Positions 26,730 to 36,660 are shown, counted from the first letter of the stretch. The stretch: 64,000 bases of DNA from Bacteroidetes bacterium 43-93 (GCA_001897855.1 MKUO01000018.1:83513-147512), one strand, 5' to 3'. Notes: generated from the sequence alone by a model not told the origin. Translations and numbers: made by a program.

Positions 26730-26757
26730 AAGAGGAACGCAAATGCGTTCCTCTTTT
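26730..26757. terminator. Bidirectional terminator
   Basis: A 12-bp perfect stem AAGAGGAACGCA / TGCGTTCCTCTT (26730-26741 with 26744-26755), tight AA loop, flanked by T on the plus side. It separates two convergent T9SS-cargo genes. Confidence 0.8.
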
Positions 26758-26775
26758 AACATCTAAAAACTAGTA

Positions 26776-28185
26776 TTACTGCTTCACAAAAGGTTGCGCC
26801 ATTAGCTTATTGCCGCGGGCATCCGTTAATGATAAATGATAATTACCTGGTTGCAATGCTGCCAGCGAGAGTTTCATATTATCTGAGCCTGCGAGCATTG
26901 TCTGCATCACTACCTGCCCTAAGTTATTTACAACCTGAGCGACAACATTACCTGAAATAGCTTGCCTGGATTTTATATTCAGTTCGTTATTCGCGGGGTT
27001 GGGATATACCATGAAAGAGCTATTCTTAACCACATCAGCAACACCAAGATCCCAACGAGCTTCGTAGTAATAATAATAGTGAATCAACTCCAATGTATTC
27101 CCCATGTAATTCAACACACCTATTGTTTCAACAGGATTGTTATTGGCATTGTATTTCCAGGCAGTTTTGAAACTAACAACATAATCATTGGTAGCAGAAT
27201 CGACACCGTAGAAGTAGATCGTATCAGGCAGATTAGCTCCATTCAGACGCCTTGTTTCCAGCGAAGACTTGTCCCATCTGTTACTGTCAGCATTCCAATC
27301 CCTGGTTTCATCAAATGTGTAGAAATCAGTACTATTATACCCAAAGCTATCAAGCGTTGATGGAACAAAAGAACCTGCGCCATTATAGTCTTCCTCGGTT
27401 TGAGTCTGCAATTTGTTATTAGGATAATAAGTAAACAATGTACGCGCCGAAGTGTCAAGTACTGATCCTGAGTAGTCGAAGTAAACTGTTTGTGTAAGAT
27501 TTCCTGAGCCATCGTAAGTATTTTCGGATTTTCCGGTAGGCGACCAGATACCTGAAACTTTTTGATATTGCGTAAAGGTCAGCTGCTTATTTGCAGTATT
27601 GTAGGTGTATACACTTTTACCAGCACTATCGAAGGAAGTATTATTCCAAATGAGCATGTATTTAGTTCTGATATTGCCTGCAGCATCATAATCAAAAAAA
27701 TACTGGGCATTATTTTCCAAAGGTGTACCGGGAGGGTTGCTTACCAGGCCCAGTTTAGTATCGAGCTTGCCGGCGGCATTGTATGTGCTGACGCTACCAT
27801 TACCAAGGTCAAAACCATTACTCCCTGTATAATAATTTACAGAGGAATCGGATTGTACTTTAGGTGCGTCAGAAAAGTCATCATAATACATATCTGTGAA
27901 GTCGAACTCGGAACCACGAGGATTAGAATACCAATACTTAGAAGAATCAGCAATGTTCATTCCGGATCCATCGAACTGGTACATAGCATAAGAAGCTAAC
28001 CGTTCATTGCTGCTTGTTGTCTTCGCAGATGCGGATTGAGCATGCAATAACTTTGAAACATTCTGAGACCGGTGTGGCCTCATTAACTGCCTTAGTGTGT
28101 TTATAGATTGCTGAGCAGGGGTTTGCTGTGCATTGGCTGCCATTGTCGCTAACGACAAGGAGAAGAGTAAAAAGGTTTTATTCAT
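26776..28185 (-). CDS. T9SS-exported protein with YD/RHS-like beta repeats
   Basis: 469 aa. Signal peptide 1-19 (A-N-A-Q). The central region (about 90-385) has repeated strand motifs of the type Y-D-A-A-G-N-I, Y-N-A-A-G-K-L, Y-D-G-S-G-N-L and Y-N-A-N-N-N-P, spaced roughly 30-45 residues. These resemble the YD repeats of RHS shells without a toxin domain. The T9SS type A sorting domain is at about 393-469 (V-Y-P-N-P-A-N-N-E). Expected on the cell surface or secreted. Such proteins are frequent in Chitinophagales and mostly uncharacterised. A TACATTTG element lies 19 bases upstream of the ATG. Confidence 0.82.
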   Translation of the reverse strand: MNKTFLLFSLSLATMAANAQQTPAQQSINTLRQLMRPHRSQNVSKLLHAQSASAKTTSSNERLASYAMYQFDGSGMNIADSSKYWYSNPRGSEFDFTDMYYDDFSDAPKVQSDSSVNYYTGSNGFDLGNGSVSTYNAAGKLDTKLGLVSNPPGTPLENNAQYFFDYDAAGNIRTKYMLIWNNTSFDSAGKSVYTYNTANKQLTFTQYQKVSGIWSPTGKSENTYDGSGNLTQTVYFDYSGSVLDTSARTLFTYYPNNKLQTQTEEDYNGAGSFVPSTLDSFGYNSTDFYTFDETRDWNADSNRWDKSSLETRRLNGANLPDTIYFYGVDSATNDYVVSFKTAWKYNANNNPVETIGVLNYMGNTLELIHYYYYYEARWDLGVADVVKNSSFMVYPNPANNELNIKSRQAISGNVVAQVVNNLGQVVMQTMLAGSDNMKLSLAALQPGNYHLSLTDARGNKLMAQPFVKQ

Positions 28186-28204
28186 ACTGTGATTTTATGT
28201 ATGC

Positions 28205-28212
28205 CAAATGTA
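28205..28212 (-). promoter_or_regulatory. Candidate -7 element for the 469-aa T9SS gene
   Basis: TACATTTG on the minus strand, 19 bases upstream of the ATG at 28185, the same distance as seen for argS and ppk. No TTTG at N19. Confidence 0.4.
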
Positions 28213-28249
28213 ACGGCATCATTTATAATTAATTGTCACAGTATCCCTA

Positions 28250-28768
28250 TTATTTTGTTAAAGCCCGAATAACCTTGTTTGCCCTGCTTTTAAAGCCCGG
28301 CGTGGCTTCCAGCGATAACGTGTTTTGCAAAATAGTTATTAACTCGTGCTTAATATCAGGATATTTTTTTGCCAGGCGCGCTAATACAGACATCGCAAAA
28401 ACCTTTATCGCGACAGCTTCTTTTAGATCAGATAAAACATCGAAACAAATATTCATCACCACACCTTCTTCATCTTCCGGCACCGAGCAGATTTCCAGGA
28501 TCTTTAGTACATGTCTTTTGATACCATTATGTACCACAGGGCGCTCTAACCTCGATATAATATCGTGGAGATGAGGGTAGAGCAAATCAGGATGAGCCTC
28601 CGCTATTTTACTTAAAACCCAGGAGGCAGGGCGAGCAATATCATCGCCTTCGGTAACAAAGATGTGCACCAGTTCTTTTATCTTTTTCTTATCGGTACCA
28701 ATATATTTTACCGCCTGCAAACATTGCTGAGCACTTTGAATCGGGGCTACCCGGCTACGCATATCCAT
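28250..28768 (-). CDS. Cytoplasmic HEAT-repeat protein
   Basis: 172 aa from ATG 28768 (a TTG two codons upstream is also in frame). No signal peptide. All-helical, with HEAT-like units around A-R-P-A-S-W-V-L-S-K-I-A-E-A-H-P-D-L-L, N-G-I-K-R-H-V-L-K-I-L-E-I and A-V-A-I-K-V-F-A-M-S-V-L-A-R-L-A-K-K-Y-P. A protein-protein interaction scaffold; no specific role recognised. Upstream it is divergent from the tex gene with 77 bases between starts. Confidence 0.75.
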   Translation of the reverse strand: MDMRSRVAPIQSAQQCLQAVKYIGTDKKKIKELVHIFVTEGDDIARPASWVLSKIAEAHPDLLYPHLHDIISRLERPVVHNGIKRHVLKILEICSVPEDEEGVVMNICFDVLSDLKEAVAIKVFAMSVLARLAKKYPDIKHELITILQNTLSLEATPGFKSRANKVIRALTK

Positions 28769-28845
28769 AAGCAAATATTAATAAAGATTTTCTTTTTAAA
28801 AATGAAGCCTCCCTGCTACATTCGCATCCGCAAGAAACAGAGAAT

Positions 28846-31080
28846 ATGATAGAATACAGCAACAGCGTATCTGCCAAACTAGGCATCAGGGAGCAACAGG
28901 TAAAAACAGTACTGGAGTTATTGAATGAAGGCGCTACCATACCCTTCATAGCCCGGTACCGGAAAGACCGCACAGGAGCGCTGGATGAAGTGCAGATACA
29001 GGCCATACAGGAAGAAGCAAAATTTCAGAAAGAGTTTACAGAACGTAAGGCATTTATAGAAAAGACCATTACAGAACAAGGTAAGATGACAGAAGCCCTT
29101 ACCGAAAAACTAAACAAAGCAACTACCATAGCCGAGCTGGAAGATATATACCTGCCTTACAAACCCAAGCGCAAAACCAAAGCACAAACAGCCAGGGAAA
29201 ACGGCCTGGAACCACTGGCCAATATACTTTGGGAGCAAGGAGCTATTGATCCGCTGGCGGAAGCTGCGGCTTTTATTAATGAGAATGTGAAAACTGCGGA
29301 AGATGCCCTGCAGGGAGCAAGAGACATTATTGCAGAAACGGTGAATGAAGATGCGACGGTACGCGCTAAAATGCGTAAACTATTTGAAGACACTGCTACC
29401 GTGCAAAGTAAAGTGCTTGCAGATAAGGAAACGGAAGGCGCCAAGTATAAAGACTATTTTGACTTTAGCGAGCCGGTAAGCAAAATACCATCGCACAGGA
29501 TACTGGCAGTGATGCGCGGTTTTATGGAAGGTATACTGCGCATGAGCATTGCACCGGTAGAAGAAGACGCGCTGCAAATGATAGAAAAGATGTTTGTAAA
29601 AGCAAACAATGCTACGACAGAGCATGTAAAGAAAGCTATTAAAGACGCATACAGAAGACTATTGCAGCCCAGCCTGGAGAGTGAATTCCGTATGCGGCTG
29701 AAGACAAAAGGCGATGAAGAAGCTATCAATGTATTTGCAGAGAACCTGAGGCAATTATTGCTAAGCTCTCCGCTGGGAAGCAAACGCATACTTGCCATAG
29801 ACCCGGGGTATCGTACGGGTTGCAAAATAGTGTGCCTGGATGATAAAGGCACATTGAAAAAAACAGACCTGATATATATACATGAGCCAGGCAGACTGGC
29901 AGATGCGGAACATAAGATACGCATACTGGTGCAGCAATACCAGGCGCAAACAATAGCAATAGGCGATGGCACTGCAGGGAGAGAAACAGAACAGTTTATC
30001 AAGAAACTGAACCTTGGTTTGCCCATATTCCTGGTGAACGAAGATGGCGCTTCTATATACTCTGCATCAGAAACTGCACGTGAGGAATTCCCTGACCAGG
30101 ATGTGACCGTGCGTGGTGCGGTAAGTATTGGCCGCAGGCTGATGGACCCGTTGGCCGAACTGGTGAAAATAGACCCCAAGAGCATAGGTGTAGGCCAATA
30201 CCAACATGACGTAAACCAGGTGCGCCTGAAAGAACGCCTGGATCAGACCGTTATCAGTTGCGTGAATATGGTAGGTGTGAACCTGAACACAGCCAGCAAA
30301 CACCTGCTGAGCTATGTGAGCGGTATAGGGCCATCCATTGCGGACAATATAGTTAACTACAGAAATGAAATAGGTGGATTCACCAGCCGTAAACAACTGC
30401 TGAAAGTGCCCCGACTGGGCAGTAAAGCATTTGAACAATGTGCAGGCTTCCTACGCATCAAAGACGGTGAAAACCCGTTGGATGCAAGTGCCGTACACCC
30501 TGAAGCTTATGAAGTGGTGGCTAAGATGGCTGCCGATATGGGCATCGATATAAAGCACCTGGTGGGCAATGATGATGCGATCAAAAAACTGGATACCAAA
30601 AAATATATCACTGAAGCAACCGGCGAACATACCATCAAGGATATACTGAATGAATTGAAAAAGCCGGGATTGGATCCGCGTAGTGAAGCACAGGCTTTTG
30701 AGTTCGCGAACATTTACAGCATTGAAGATGTTACTGTGGGCATGATCGTTCCCGGGATGGTAACCAACCTTACACGCTTTGGCGCTTTCGTAGATATAGG
30801 TGTAAAACAAGACGGCCTGGTACACGTGTCTGAAATATCGCATACCTACATCACCGACCCTAACGAAGCATTGAAGCTCAATGATAAAGTGATGGTAAAA
30901 GTACTGGAAGTAGACCTGCCGCGTAAACGCATATCCCTATCCATCAAGCAAACGATGGAAGCACCGGTGCGTCAACAAAAAGGAGGGCAGCGCCGGCAGG
31001 ATACCGCTAAAGAGAAGGACATGAGCAATCTGAACATGAACGATGCGTTGAGTATGCTGAAAAAGAAATTTGGTAAATAA
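28846..31080 (+). CDS. tex: Tex-family RNA-binding transcription accessory protein
   Basis: 744 aa. N-terminal Tex domain (about 1-190) with [21 protein letters not shown]. YqgF/RNase H-like fold at about 320-450 ([11 protein letters not shown]). Helix-hairpin-helix region at about 475-560 ([11 protein letters not shown]). C-terminal S1 domain at about 645-715 ([16 protein letters not shown]). Known members bind nucleic acid and affect transcription; the exact activity is unsettled. A TACATTCG element lies 22 bases upstream of the ATG. Followed after five bases by the DUF3050 gene. Confidence 0.96.
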   Translation: MIEYSNSVSAKLGIREQQVKTVLELLNEGATIPFIARYRKDRTGALDEVQIQAIQEEAKFQKEFTERKAFIEKTITEQGKMTEALTEKLNKATTIAELEDIYLPYKPKRKTKAQTARENGLEPLANILWEQGAIDPLAEAAAFINENVKTAEDALQGARDIIAETVNEDATVRAKMRKLFEDTATVQSKVLADKETEGAKYKDYFDFSEPVSKIPSHRILAVMRGFMEGILRMSIAPVEEDALQMIEKMFVKANNATTEHVKKAIKDAYRRLLQPSLESEFRMRLKTKGDEEAINVFAENLRQLLLSSPLGSKRILAIDPGYRTGCKIVCLDDKGTLKKTDLIYIHEPGRLADAEHKIRILVQQYQAQTIAIGDGTAGRETEQFIKKLNLGLPIFLVNEDGASIYSASETAREEFPDQDVTVRGAVSIGRRLMDPLAELVKIDPKSIGVGQYQHDVNQVRLKERLDQTVISCVNMVGVNLNTASKHLLSYVSGIGPSIADNIVNYRNEIGGFTSRKQLLKVPRLGSKAFEQCAGFLRIKDGENPLDASAVHPEAYEVVAKMAADMGIDIKHLVGNDDAIKKLDTKKYITEATGEHTIKDILNELKKPGLDPRSEAQAFEFANIYSIEDVTVGMIVPGMVTNLTRFGAFVDIGVKQDGLVHVSEISHTYITDPNEALKLNDKVMVKVLEVDLPRKRISLSIKQTMEAPVRQQKGGQRRQDTAKEKDMSNLNMNDALSMLKKKFGK

Positions 31081-31085
31081 CCACG

Positions 31086-31856
31086 ATGGTAAAGAATATA
31101 GAAAGCTTTAAGGAACAAATAGCACCACTTAGAGAGCAACTTGTGCATCACCCTCTCTATCCATCCATAAAAACACTGGATGATATACATGCCTTTATGG
31201 AGCACCATGTATACGCGGTATGGGATTTTATGAGCCTGCTGAAATCTTTACAGGCCGGGCTCACTTGCACTACTTTGCCCTGGCTTCCTGTAGGTAATGC
31301 AGCAACCCGCTACCTGATCAACGAAATTGTTACCGGCGAAGAAAGCGATGTGGATGAGCAGGGCAAACGGATGAGCCATTTTGAGCTATACCTGGAGGCT
31401 ATGCAAAATGCCGGAGCCAATACAACTGCGATGGAAGCACTTATCAGCGAGCTGAGAAAAGGAATTAACGTAGATGAGGCTATTGCAGCGGGTAACATAC
31501 CTGAAGCATCAAAAGCGTTTACCGGCAATACGTTCAAAACCATCAATACAGGAAAGATGCATGTGCAGGCGGCAGTCTTTACCTTCGGACGCGAGGACCT
31601 GATACCGGGTATGTTCATCAGCCTGGTGGCAGAGTTAAGCAAGACCTTCCCCGGCAAGCTGGATGTATTTAAATACTATTTAGAGCGCCATATTGAAGTG
31701 GATGGGGACCACCACTCTCACCTGGCGTACGAAATGACGTCATCGCTCTGCGGAGATGATACAGAGAAATGGAGTGAATGCCTGTACGCTGTCAAAGATG
31801 CATTGGAAGCACGGATAACTTTATGGGATGCTATTCTGAAAAAGATACAACAGTAA
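31086..31856 (+). CDS. DUF3050 protein, heme-oxygenase-like fold
   Basis: 256 aa. H-P-L-Y near residues 20-23, then [18 protein letters not shown] and W-L-P-V-G-N are the hallmark N-terminus of DUF3050. A second cluster [13 protein letters not shown] lies near residues 199-212. The histidine/glutamate-rich pattern and helical make-up fit the heme oxygenase/TenA-like superfamily, where related proteins are di-iron oxidases; activity here is unproven. Co-directional with tex and ending at a strong terminator, so probably an operon. Confidence 0.88.
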   Translation: MVKNIESFKEQIAPLREQLVHHPLYPSIKTLDDIHAFMEHHVYAVWDFMSLLKSLQAGLTCTTLPWLPVGNAATRYLINEIVTGEESDVDEQGKRMSHFELYLEAMQNAGANTTAMEALISELRKGINVDEAIAAGNIPEASKAFTGNTFKTINTGKMHVQAAVFTFGREDLIPGMFISLVAELSKTFPGKLDVFKYYLERHIEVDGDHHSHLAYEMTSSLCGDDTEKWSECLYAVKDALEARITLWDAILKKIQQ

Positions 31857-31884
31857 AAAAGGGTGGTCAGACCACCCTTTTTTT
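31855..31884. terminator. Bidirectional terminator
   Basis: A-tract plus GGGTGGT / ACCACCC plus T-tract with loop CAG (core 31861-31877). It serves tex-DUF3050 on the plus strand and the DUF1624 gene on the minus strand, whose stop codon touches the T run. Confidence 0.85.
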
Positions 31885-33046
31885 ATAAATAGCTCAACCA
31901 CCATTTTTTATGATTCAGCTTGATATTCATAAACCATCGGCATGGAAGATATAATATGCCTACAGCCGTAAGCCAGAATGCATATACCATTGGCAATGAA
32001 AAGCCCCATCCCGGTTTGGGGGCAAACATCATACTTGTATCTGTAAAATAATACAGCGGTAGATGCATAGTCATTGCCACGATGATCGCCATGCCGTGTA
32101 TCAGGTATATGTGCAGCAAATAATAAAACATCGGCACCCTGCCATATACTGTAAATACCCTGGCTGGAGCGCCGGACAATCTTTCGAGCAAAGGCAGGGA
32201 AAGTATTGCCGGGCCAATGGTCATTAACAGGTAGAGCAGCGATGGCGGATATTTTGTGCAGTTAATAAAAGACAGCACTGTACGCCACCATGCAGGTTGC
32301 ACCGTCCAGGGCCGCATATCGCCATACGCATTAGTATAACGCAACACAATGAAGAGCACAATAGCAGAAGAACCTATTATACGGAACCACCTGTTTCGCT
32401 CTGCCTCCGGTTTGCGGAAAAGTGTACCGAAGCAATAACCTAAAGCCATCACCCCTATCCAGGGAACCAGCGGATATATGACCATAAAACGCCCTGCACC
32501 TAACGGAGCATTGCCAAATTCGTGAAAGATATTCCACCAGACGGCATTGGAACCGAAATCAGCGGCATGCACTGTATCCAATGTATTATGTAAGAGCACC
32601 ATTACCGCGCCTATAGATAATATCAGCGCCCTGGGAAGAAATACAAATAGTGACAGAAATATCATACTCCAGCCCAATGCCCAAATAACCTGGACGAAGA
32701 TGGTGGAATAATCGAAGTTGAACTGCCAGCCCAGCCGAACTACAGTTAACTCTAATACGATCAGCCAAATGCCACGGGTAAAAAGGAACCAGGATGCCTC
32801 TTTCGTGGTCTTCCCTTTACTGAGGGACAAATATGCACTGACGCCGGATAGAAATACGAAGATAGGCGCGCAGTAATGAGTTATCCACCGGGTAAAAAAC
32901 ATGGGGGTACTGGACACAGACAGATCTGTCGGATCATTGTAAAAATTTGAGAAAAAATCGCGGGTATGGTCTAAGGCCATGATAATCATTATGATACCCC
33001 TTAACATATCAATGGAGTTAATACGCTTTATTGTATTATTAACCAT
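31883..33046 (-). CDS. DUF1624 integral membrane acyltransferase-like protein
   Basis: 387 aa, about ten membrane helices. N-terminal R-I-N-S-I-D-M-L-R-G-I-I-M-I-I-M-A-L-D-H-T-R-D-F-type sequence is the signature of the DUF1624/heparan-alpha-glucosaminide N-acetyltransferase-like group. W-I-T-H-Y-C-A-P-I-F-V-F-L-S-G follows. Members are predicted to transfer acyl groups across the membrane; the substrate is unknown. Single gene; its upstream 197 bases are AT-rich without a clear promoter. Confidence 0.85.
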   Translation of the reverse strand: MVNNTIKRINSIDMLRGIIMIIMALDHTRDFFSNFYNDPTDLSVSSTPMFFTRWITHYCAPIFVFLSGVSAYLSLSKGKTTKEASWFLFTRGIWLIVLELTVVRLGWQFNFDYSTIFVQVIWALGWSMIFLSLFVFLPRALILSIGAVMVLLHNTLDTVHAADFGSNAVWWNIFHEFGNAPLGAGRFMVIYPLVPWIGVMALGYCFGTLFRKPEAERNRWFRIIGSSAIVLFIVLRYTNAYGDMRPWTVQPAWWRTVLSFINCTKYPPSLLYLLMTIGPAILSLPLLERLSGAPARVFTVYGRVPMFYYLLHIYLIHGMAIIVAMTMHLPLYYFTDTSMMFAPKPGWGFSLPMVYAFWLTAVGILYLPCRWFMNIKLNHKKWWLSYL

Positions 33047-33243
33047 AGGCTTTATGATTTACAAAGTATAATTATACGAGCGAGGTACATCCTGTACCTA
33101 ACTATATGACAATGAGTTGTGATAAAATCAAAAATATAAAGTATTGGCGAAACGATGACTTAAGTCACCATTTAAAGAATTGATACTTAATATTTTTGTG
33201 ACCTATCAATACTATAACACTTCCCAGCTTGAAAGTGATTTCC

Positions 33244-33618
33244 ATGACTAACAAACTTGAGCATTTCAAAGGTGAAAATGAATCTTGGCAAAGGACACTT
33301 AGTTTCCTTGTGGAAGAAAGCCTGTATTTAAAAAACAGGCTCTCTGAAATAGCCAAGGCTGATATTTCTCCCGAGATGCTTGACGAACTGGAATACTTTC
33401 AAAATACCTTCCTGAATAAAGAGACAGCACTCTCTATAATGCAGAACGACATTGTGGACCAACTGGGCCTGCTTACGGAGCCTAAAGCACATGATGGTGC
33501 GTTATTCGACCGTATATCTCAACAACAGGAAAAGCTAAGGAAAGATATGGCAGCGATGCACAAGGAGTTTATTGACATCCGTGTGCGGTTTAATAAAACC
33601 ATGATAGATAAGCTTTAA
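33244..33618 (+). CDS. Small coiled-coil protein of unknown function
   Basis: 124 aa from ATG 33244 (an in-frame TTG lies at 33229). No signal peptide or membrane helix. Charged and helical throughout, with two predicted coiled-coil stretches (about 15-40 and 85-124: R-I-S-Q-Q-Q-E-K-L-R-K-D-M). I do not recognise a family. Its stop codon overlaps the stop codon of the convergent receiver-CRP gene, so both stops share bases 33615-33618. The neighbourhood (kinase and regulator on the other strand) hints at signalling, but only by position. Confidence 0.7.
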   Translation: MTNKLEHFKGENESWQRTLSFLVEESLYLKNRLSEIAKADISPEMLDELEYFQNTFLNKETALSIMQNDIVDQLGLLTEPKAHDGALFDRISQQQEKLRKDMAAMHKEFIDIRVRFNKTMIDKL

Positions 33619-34673
33619 CCTACCAGGTTTTCCAGTTTTTTCTCGTCAAGGATAGTAATATCTCCACCTTTTATATCGATAAGCTTTTCGTCTTTGAAGT
33701 CGCTTAACGTACGTATCAGTGATTCCTTAACTGTGCCTGCAATACTGGCGAGGTTTTCGCGGCTCATATCAATAACAAAGGTTTCCGTTTCGCTTCTGCG
33801 GTACTTCTTGTTGAGCATAACCAATGCATCCGCTACACGCTTGCGCAACGAGCTGTAAGCAAGGCTTAGCAGTTTATGCTCCTTATCGGTAACATTATTG
33901 GCCAATAGCTGGATGAACTTCTTCATGATCTCTCGATCATTCAACACCAGGTGCTCAAATTTCTGCTTCGGTATCAGCACTATTTCACATTCTTCCATCG
34001 CTTCGGCTGTCTCGTTATAGGCAGTATTTTCTAAAAGCGCTATATAACCGAAGAAATCGCCCTCGTTGTACAGATTTACGATCAGCTCTTTACCATCCTC
34101 GTGCGATTTATAGGCTTTTACCTTTCCCTTTTGTAAATAATAAAGGCGCAGCGGGTTGCCGCCCTCATGGTATATTACCTGCTTTTTCTTGTATTTGGTT
34201 ACATCATGCTCTCGTGCCAGGTCCATCATGGCATCTTTGCTGCCACTAGCCTCCATCAATGTATTGAAACCATTGATGCCCGGCTGTAGTTCCAGCTTCA
34301 ATAATTCTATCTTCTTAAGCCTGCTTTCTACCGCCGTCAGCAGTTCGGTGCCGGTAAAAGGTTTGGTTATATAATCGTCAGCGCCTAGTTCCATACCCTT
34401 TCTCATTTCAGCTCTTTCTGCCTTTGCCGTAAGAAAGATGAAAGGTATATTTTGTGTAGCCGGATTTTTCTGTAGCAGCTGTATCACCCCATACCCATCC
34501 AGCACCGGCATCATGATGTCGCATATAATTACATCGGGCTTTTCTCTTTGTGCGATAGCTATTCCTTCTTTACCATCGGGAGCCGTTAATACATTGTAAT
34601 CTCCAAGTGATAATATCTCCGCCGCGTTCTCTCGTATCTCCTCATTGTCTTCGATCAATAAAATTGTTTTCAT
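33615..34673 (-). CDS. Response regulator fused to a CRP/FNR-type regulator
   Basis: 352 aa. Receiver domain 1-118 with a complete phosphorylation site (E8, D9, D52, T82, K104). Cyclic-nucleotide-binding fold at about 150-245 (Y-L-Q-K-G-K-V-K-A-Y, G-D-F-F-G-Y). CRP-type winged helix at about 270-345 (S-R-E-N-L-A-S-I-A-G-T-V-K-E-S-L-I-R-T-L). The phosphate-binding cassette lacks the R-x-A/S of cAMP binders (Y-N-E-T-A-E-A), so nucleotide binding is doubtful and phosphorylation probably provides the signal. It lies 14 bases downstream of the PAS kinase at 34688, its likely partner. A usual CRP protein has no receiver. Confidence 0.9.
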   Translation of the reverse strand: MKTILLIEDNEEIRENAAEILSLGDYNVLTAPDGKEGIAIAQREKPDVIICDIMMPVLDGYGVIQLLQKNPATQNIPFIFLTAKAERAEMRKGMELGADDYITKPFTGTELLTAVESRLKKIELLKLELQPGINGFNTLMEASGSKDAMMDLAREHDVTKYKKKQVIYHEGGNPLRLYYLQKGKVKAYKSHEDGKELIVNLYNEGDFFGYIALLENTAYNETAEAMEECEIVLIPKQKFEHLVLNDREIMKKFIQLLANNVTDKEHKLLSLAYSSLRKRVADALVMLNKKYRRSETETFVIDMSRENLASIAGTVKESLIRTLSDFKDEKLIDIKGGDITILDEKKLENLVG

Positions 34674-34687
34674 ACTAAATAAAAGTG

Positions 34688-36148
34688 CTAAATGGATTTG
34701 TAAAAACGAACGATAAACTCTGTGCCGTTGCCCGGTTCGCTGATGCAGTCTATAATACCTTTCTGCAATTCTACGTATTTAGAAACGATATGCAAACCCA
34801 GGCCGGTGCCTTGTATATTCCCTACATTGCTACCCCGGTAAAAGCGTTCAAATAAATGTCTTTTATCTTCTTCAAAAATGCCAATTCCGTTATCCTTTAC
34901 AGATAGCGTCATCTTATCCTTATCAATATCGGTATTTATATAAATAGACGCATTCTCTGGAGAGAATTTGATGGCATTGGAAAGCAGGTTAATGACGATA
35001 TGCTTGTATAATGCAAGATCGAGGTAAAATTCGTTATCGCCGGTGTGATTATAAAATATGCGCTGCCCCTTCTTTAATATCGTATTGATCTCGCCCACAA
35101 CAGTTTTTGTCTGGAGCTTCACATCTATACTGCTGAAGCGTACGTGAATCTTACCTTCTTCGAGACGTCCAACCGAAAGAAAATCATTCAAAATATCTGT
35201 AAGCGTAGTAACCGAAGAAACGATACGATGCAGATGTTTTTCCCTTTTGGGCTGATCTTCCGTTTTGCCATACTTGGCAGCCAGATAGGCAGATGACAGT
35301 ATAGTGCTTAGCGGTGTGCGAAACTCGTGAGACGCTATGGAAATAAACTTGGTTTTCATCTGTCCCAGCTCCTTTTCATTCTCCAGTGCTTTAAACAAGG
35401 CCATCTCGTTCTGCTTCCGCTCGTTGATATCTTTGTGCGTACCAATAAGGCGCTCGGGTTTGCCATCGGCCGTCCAGGACATTACCACCCCCCTGCTCAA
35501 TACCCATTTATAAGATCCATCGCTACACTTATAACGGAACTCGACCTGGTAGATGGGTTTTTCGCCGTTGATATAGGCTTCGAACGCGCGTGCGGTGAGT
35601 GGCTGGTCGTCGGGATGTATGAGCTTAGACCAATCCATACCATCCGACATTTCCCCGATATTATAACCGAATATTTCGTGCCATTTATCAGAGAAAAACA
35701 TTTTGCCGGTTACGAGGTTAAAATCATACATGCCATCACCGGCAGCATCCAGCGCCATTTTCCATTTATCTTCCGTAGCACCGGCCCCGTATCTTACACC
35801 CAGGTTATCAGATATAAGGTACGCTTTATCGGCATCTTCATGCAATGGCACAATGCGCACCACATACCTGGTGTTGCCTTTATCTTCCCTTCTGAAGTAT
35901 TCGAAATATTTATCCTGCTTCTTATCAATACATTCCGTTATCAGCGCGGAGATAGTATCCAGATCCGGCCCACCGCCCAATTCGTGAATGTAGCGACCCT
36001 TGAACATGCGAGCCCGCTCCGCTTCTACATAAGTATCCCTTACCCATACATCTGATACGTAGGCGTCGCGATTAACCTCCAGCACTGTATCACCAAAGTG
36101 AAAAAGGATAGTTATTAATTTAGGAACATTGGCCGTTGAAGTGCTCAT
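34688..36148 (-). CDS. PAS-domain hybridless sensor histidine kinase
   Basis: 486 aa, no membrane helices, so a cytoplasmic sensor. First PAS-like region at about 9-115; second PAS with a PAC tail at about 126-247 (W-K-M-A-L-D-A-A-G-D-G-M-Y-D-F and L-I-G-T-H-K-D-I-N-E-R-K). HisKA with the phospho-acceptor H274 in A-S-H-E-F-R-T-P-L. HATPase core with N-L-L-S-N-A-I-K-F, D-N-G-I-G-I and G-T-G-L-G-L. It should phosphorylate the receiver-CRP protein encoded immediately downstream (14 bases). The input ligand is unknown; PAS domains of this type often sense redox state or small molecules. Confidence 0.92.
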   Translation of the reverse strand: MSTSTANVPKLITILFHFGDTVLEVNRDAYVSDVWVRDTYVEAERARMFKGRYIHELGGGPDLDTISALITECIDKKQDKYFEYFRREDKGNTRYVVRIVPLHEDADKAYLISDNLGVRYGAGATEDKWKMALDAAGDGMYDFNLVTGKMFFSDKWHEIFGYNIGEMSDGMDWSKLIHPDDQPLTARAFEAYINGEKPIYQVEFRYKCSDGSYKWVLSRGVVMSWTADGKPERLIGTHKDINERKQNEMALFKALENEKELGQMKTKFISIASHEFRTPLSTILSSAYLAAKYGKTEDQPKREKHLHRIVSSVTTLTDILNDFLSVGRLEEGKIHVRFSSIDVKLQTKTVVGEINTILKKGQRIFYNHTGDNEFYLDLALYKHIVINLLSNAIKFSPENASIYINTDIDKDKMTLSVKDNGIGIFEEDKRHLFERFYRGSNVGNIQGTGLGLHIVSKYVELQKGIIDCISEPGNGTEFIVRFYKSI

Positions 36149-36156
36149 TAAGCAGT

Positions 36157-36591
36157 TTATTTTTCTACCACATTCTTTAGTCCGTCGAGTATCATTTGCC
36201 AGTTGGTTTTCATATGCTCCAGGCTGTCAAGAGATTCTATTTTATCCTGCGTGATGGTAACAACGGTTGTATCCGTGTTAGTACCAGGTTCTAAAGTATA
36301 GATGACATTCACATAATTTTCCGGTACATCCGGCTTACCACTGAGCGGACTATAATGTGTAGTATGTAATTTTTCCCCGGGTATGATTTCGATAATTGTT
36401 CCTTTATCCTTATACTCCTTACCCTTCCATATGCCGGAGTAGGTAATAGCACTCCCTTTTTGCCAATCGGTTTCGATCTCGGTATCGAACATGTACTTTT
36501 TCACCTCCGCAGCATCCGTGAGCGCATGCCAGATGCGTGCCGGATTAGCATTGATGGTGACACTAACAGTGGCGATGTATTGGTCGTTCAT
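36157..36591 (-). CDS. SRPBCC / AHSA1-type ligand-binding protein
   Basis: 144 aa from ATG 36591. The frame is open to 36765, but M-N-D-Q-Y-I-A-T-V-S-V-T-I-N-A-N-P-A-R-I-W starts the START-like fold correctly. A-L-T-D-A-A-E-V-K-K-Y-M-F, G-S-A-I-T-Y-S-G-I-W and the C-terminal long helix (W-Q-M-I-L-D-G-L-K) fit the activator-of-Hsp90 (AHSA1/CalC) group, which binds hydrophobic ligands. Role unknown. It is 8 bases from the end of the region holding the PAS kinase start and may belong to the same transcript. Divergent from the SnoaL-like gene. Confidence 0.85.
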   Translation of the reverse strand: MNDQYIATVSVTINANPARIWHALTDAAEVKKYMFDTEIETDWQKGSAITYSGIWKGKEYKDKGTIIEIIPGEKLHTTHYSPLSGKPDVPENYVNVIYTLEPGTNTDTTVVTITQDKIESLDSLEHMKTNWQMILDGLKNVVEK

Positions 36592-36660
36592 GGTATATAA
36601 ATTCCAACTAAAGATAAGAAATGTTTTGCGGTGATATAACTTCGCTGCAATAAGTAAAAG

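Noticed and set aside
35327..36055. 242-codon plus-strand open frame opposite the PAS kinase gene
   Set aside because: Fully covered by a kinase with intact H, N and G boxes on the other strand; no domain seen in the shadow.
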